Below are positions 61,893-64,000 of a stretch of 64,000 bases of DNA, in pieces. The translations under genes were made by a program, and so were the position numbers. Source of the stretch: Pseudomonadota bacterium (GTDB lineage: Bacteria; Pseudomonadota; Gammaproteobacteria; Steroidobacterales; Steroidobacteraceae); contig JBBCGI010000001.1 in NCBI GenBank assembly GCA_037200975.1, forward strand, positions 2,666,001 through 2,730,000, read 5' to 3'. A model generated the notes under the pieces. It was not told where the DNA came from. It worked only from the letters and a program-made list of their open reading frames with translations, and did no database searches. The first letter of the stretch is position 1. Each line of letters opens with the position of its first letter.

Positions 61893-62594
61893 ATGAAAAC
61901 CACCTCCATCGTCGCAGTCGTACTGGCCGCATTGCTGGGTCTGGCGTCGGTCGGCGGCATCTGGCGGATCAACTCCGACGCGCCGCGCAAGCCGTATCCC
62001 AAAGCGGCGCCACCGCCCGCTCCCTCGGCGGAATTTCATCCGGCGAAAGACCCTGCGCCCACCCAGGAAGAAATCGAACGCGACGCGCGCGAGCGGAATG
62101 GCGAACTCGCGCGCGGAATCGAGCGCGCGTTGCGGTCATCAAACCCGGTGGAGCTCGAGACGGCCTTCACCCATCTACTGTCGCAGCTGCTGCAGTTCGA
62201 GCCGGCGCGTGTGGCGGCGATGGTCGCGCGCCAGGCACCGGGCGATGCGCGCGAGACGCTGCGCACGGAAGTCGCGCGGCTGTGGATCACGCGTGATCCC
62301 GAGGCGGCGATCGAGTGGCTGAAAACCCTCGATGACGCCGAGCGCAGCGCGGCCGCCGCCGCCGCGGTGGATTCCGTCGCGGCCAGCGCGCCCGGCCAGG
62401 CGATCGAGGTGGCCTATGTATTCGGCATCGGCCGTGACGACGGGTACCTGGAGAATCTGGTGCACGGCTGGGCGATGGAAGATTTCGCGGCCGCCGCACG
62501 CTGGATCGGCACGCAGCCCGCCGGGGGCATGACCGAGCAGCTGCGCGCGCGCATCGAGCTCGTACGTTTACGGAAGAGGGCTGCCGGCGGCTGA
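61893..62594 (+). CDS. Exported or membrane-anchored helical protein of unknown function
   Basis: 233 aa. The N-terminal segment TSIVAVVLAALLGLASVGGI is a signal peptide or membrane anchor and is followed by a proline-rich linker. The rest is helical and repeat-like: short units such as PEAAIEWLKTLDDAERSAAA and MEDFAAAARWIGTQPAGG recall helical-hairpin repeats. The start at 61893 places the hydrophobic segment at the N-terminus. No family was recognised. Confidence 0.65.
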   Translation: MKTTSIVAVVLAALLGLASVGGIWRINSDAPRKPYPKAAPPPAPSAEFHPAKDPAPTQEEIERDARERNGELARGIERALRSSNPVELETAFTHLLSQLLQFEPARVAAMVARQAPGDARETLRTEVARLWITRDPEAAIEWLKTLDDAERSAAAAAAVDSVAASAPGQAIEVAYVFGIGRDDGYLENLVHGWAMEDFAAAARWIGTQPAGGMTEQLRARIELVRLRKRAAGG

Positions 62595-62662
62595 CATTGT
62601 TAGTATTGCGGCGCTTCGAACGTGGCTGATGGCGGCTCTTTTTTTATGCGCGAAGTAGCTAG

Positions 62663-64000
62663 TCAACCGGGGCGCGTGACGATGGCGGCCTTGCCGGCGG
62701 GCAGGGTCGCGCTGCCGGTCCATTTGTCGATCATGGCCTTGAGCGCCGTCAGCGAGAACGGCTTGGCGAGGTAGTCATCCATGCCGGCGGCTACACAGGC
62801 TTCGCGATCGCCCGGCATCGCGTTGCCGGTGAGCGCGACGATCGGAACGTGTGCGCCGCCGGTTTCCGCTTCACGGATCGCGCGCGCGGCGGCCAGCCCA
62901 TCCATGACCGGCATCTGGCAATCCATGAGAATGAGGTCGAGGTCGGGGTCGGCCGCCGCGGCCAGCACGCCCTCGCGACCATTCGATGCGGTGGTGACGT
63001 TGAAGCCGAGCATGTCGAGCATCGCGCGCGCCATTTCCTGGTTGACCGCGTTGTCTTCGACCACCAGCGCGCGCCCGCGCGAACCGCTGGTCGGCAACAC
63101 CCGTACGCGCATGCTCTGCGCGGTGTCCGCCGGCTTTGGGGCGGACAGCAGGTCCACAGTGCACAGCGGCTTCACCAAGCCGCGGTTCACTCCTTTGGGC
63201 GGCGTCGCGTCGGCATCGGGCGGCAACAACGCGATCACTTCGACCTGGCGCGGCGCGGCGGCCGTGCGAATGGCGTTCGCCGCCACTTCCAGCTTCGCGA
63301 CGGCGTTCGAATCGATGACGACGCGGATGCGTTTCACCTGTGGGTCGAAATCCTGCAGCGCTGCGATCGCGGCGCTCGAAGAATCGACACTGACTACGTG
63401 GGAGCTTTCGAGCGACAGGGTTTCGCGCATCGCGCCGCCGATGATCGGGTGTGCGCCGATCAGGAGCACACCGAGATCCGCCGCCGGCGCCGGTTGCGGT
63501 AGTTCGACCCGCGGCACGCCGACCGGAATGCGGAATGAAAAGCGGCTGCCGACGCCGGCTTCGCTCTGCAGATCCATGCTGCCGTGCATGAGCTCGACCA
63601 GCTGGCGGCTGATGGCGAGCCCCAGGCCCGTGCCGCCAAACTTGCGCGTGACGCTGCCGTCCGCCTGTTCGAAGGCTTCGAAGATCCGCCGTTGCTCGTC
63701 CGGTGCGACGCCCACACCGGTATCGGTCACCGAGAAGTCCAGGATCGTTTCCCGGCCCTCGCCCGGCACGGCCGTGACGGCCAGCAACACGACACCGCTC
63801 TCGGTGAACTTGACGGCGTTGTTGACGAGATTGCCCAGCACCTGGCGCAGCCGGATCGCATCGCCGTGGATCGTCGCCGGCACGTTGCGCGCGATGTGCG
63901 CCGCGACCTCGATGTTCTTGTCGTAGGCGCGCGCGCCGAACAAACCGACCACCTGCTCGAGCTCGCGCCGCAGCTCGAACGGCGCGCGCGCCAGTTCCAG
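62663..64000 (-). CDS. Hybrid sensor histidine kinase/response regulator, C-terminal part (cut by right edge)
   Basis: At least 445 codons; the frame is open through the right edge (LELARAPFELRRELEQVVGL precedes the visible part), so the sensor and dimerisation domains lie outside. The ATPase domain has the N box (LGNLVNNAVKFTESG), DTGVGV and GGTGLGLAIS. A degenerate receiver-like domain (LGVLLIGAHPIIGGAM) comes next, then a true receiver domain (RALVVEDNAVNQEMARAML) with the phospho-acceptor aspartate in LILMDCQMPVMDG and the conserved lysine in YLAKPFS. It signals by multistep phosphorelay. The input is unknown. Confidence 0.93.
   Translation of the reverse strand: MELARAPFELRRELEQVVGLFGARAYDKNIEVAAHIARNVPATIHGDAIRLRQVLGNLVNNAVKFTESGVVLLAVTAVPGEGRETILDFSVTDTGVGVAPDEQRRIFEAFEQADGSVTRKFGGTGLGLAISRQLVELMHGSMDLQSEAGVGSRFSFRIPVGVPRVELPQPAPAADLGVLLIGAHPIIGGAMRETLSLESSHVVSVDSSSAAIAALQDFDPQVKRIRVVIDSNAVAKLEVAANAIRTAAAPRQVEVIALLPPDADATPPKGVNRGLVKPLCTVDLLSAPKPADTAQSMRVRVLPTSGSRGRALVVEDNAVNQEMARAMLDMLGFNVTTASNGREGVLAAAADPDLDLILMDCQMPVMDGLAAARAIREAETGGAHVPIVALTGNAMPGDREACVAAGMDDYLAKPFSLTALKAMIDKWTGSATLPAGKAAIVTRPG

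Noticed and set aside
1-64000. tRNA, rRNA or known riboswitch genes
   Set aside because: I saw no tRNA-like cloverleaf with a CCA-proximal pattern, no rRNA signature and no known riboswitch core; weak or divergent RNA genes could have been missed without a covariance search.

Overview
The window is GC-rich bacterial chromosome. YaeQ, a MaeB-type malic enzyme with a phosphotransacetylase tail, AzoR, Ohr, RecQ, YjdM/PhnA and a long hybrid sensor kinase suggest a proteobacterium, most likely a gammaproteobacterium of the Xanthomonadales/Steroidobacterales type. That placement is an inference, not a proof.

Layout. Positions 1-791 hold the 3' end of a class I fructose-bisphosphate aldolase with its terminator. 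From about 0.9 to 38.7 kb lies a defence and mobile-gene island: a Fic protein; a frameshifted NERD-helicase remnant; a complete type I restriction-modification system (hsdM, hsdS, hsdR); a RES-domain protein facing a tightly overlapped three-gene operon that includes a probable nuclease; a ubiquitin-like operon (691-aa unknown, tandem Ubl-E2 fusion, JAB-E1 fusion); a five-gene operon of DGQHR/DndB-like protein, PC4-like ssDNA-binding protein, 513-aa unknown, SF2 helicase and HNH nuclease; then single-gene cassettes (ORF6N, ORF6N, KilA-N, broken ORF6N, CAAX-type protease, NYN-LOTUS). One intact EVE-HNH-type gene and six fragments of the same gene mark most of the cassette borders. An IS66 element with intact ends and an 8-bp target duplication (32411-34878), a GloVer-repeat lipoprotein, an AraC/Ohr pair, an orphan antitoxin with a deleted ParE toxin, and scattered ORF6N scraps close the island.

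From about 38.7 kb to the right edge the genes look like ordinary chromosome: YciI-like protein, malic enzyme, ThuA-like protein, YjdM/PhnA, small lipoproteins, fatty acid desaturase, YaeQ, GH51 arabinofuranosidase, a second AraC/Ohr pair, DUF1801, a trypsin-like PDZ protease, AzoR with a divergent LysR regulator, RecQ, an MFS transporter, an alpha/beta-hydrolase-like protein, an HD-type protein and a hybrid histidine kinase cut by the right edge. Two long perfect stem-loops (52652-52737 and 59537-59664) share loop length and inner-border sequence and look like one REP/REPIN-like family.

The best candidates for undescribed biology are: the repeated EVE-HNH fragments acting as shared borders between cassettes; the DGQHR-PC4-X-helicase-HNH operon; the Ubl operon with its large unknown partner; the RES plus three-gene nuclease cluster; and the in-gene ORF6N palindromes whose two arms change together from copy to copy.
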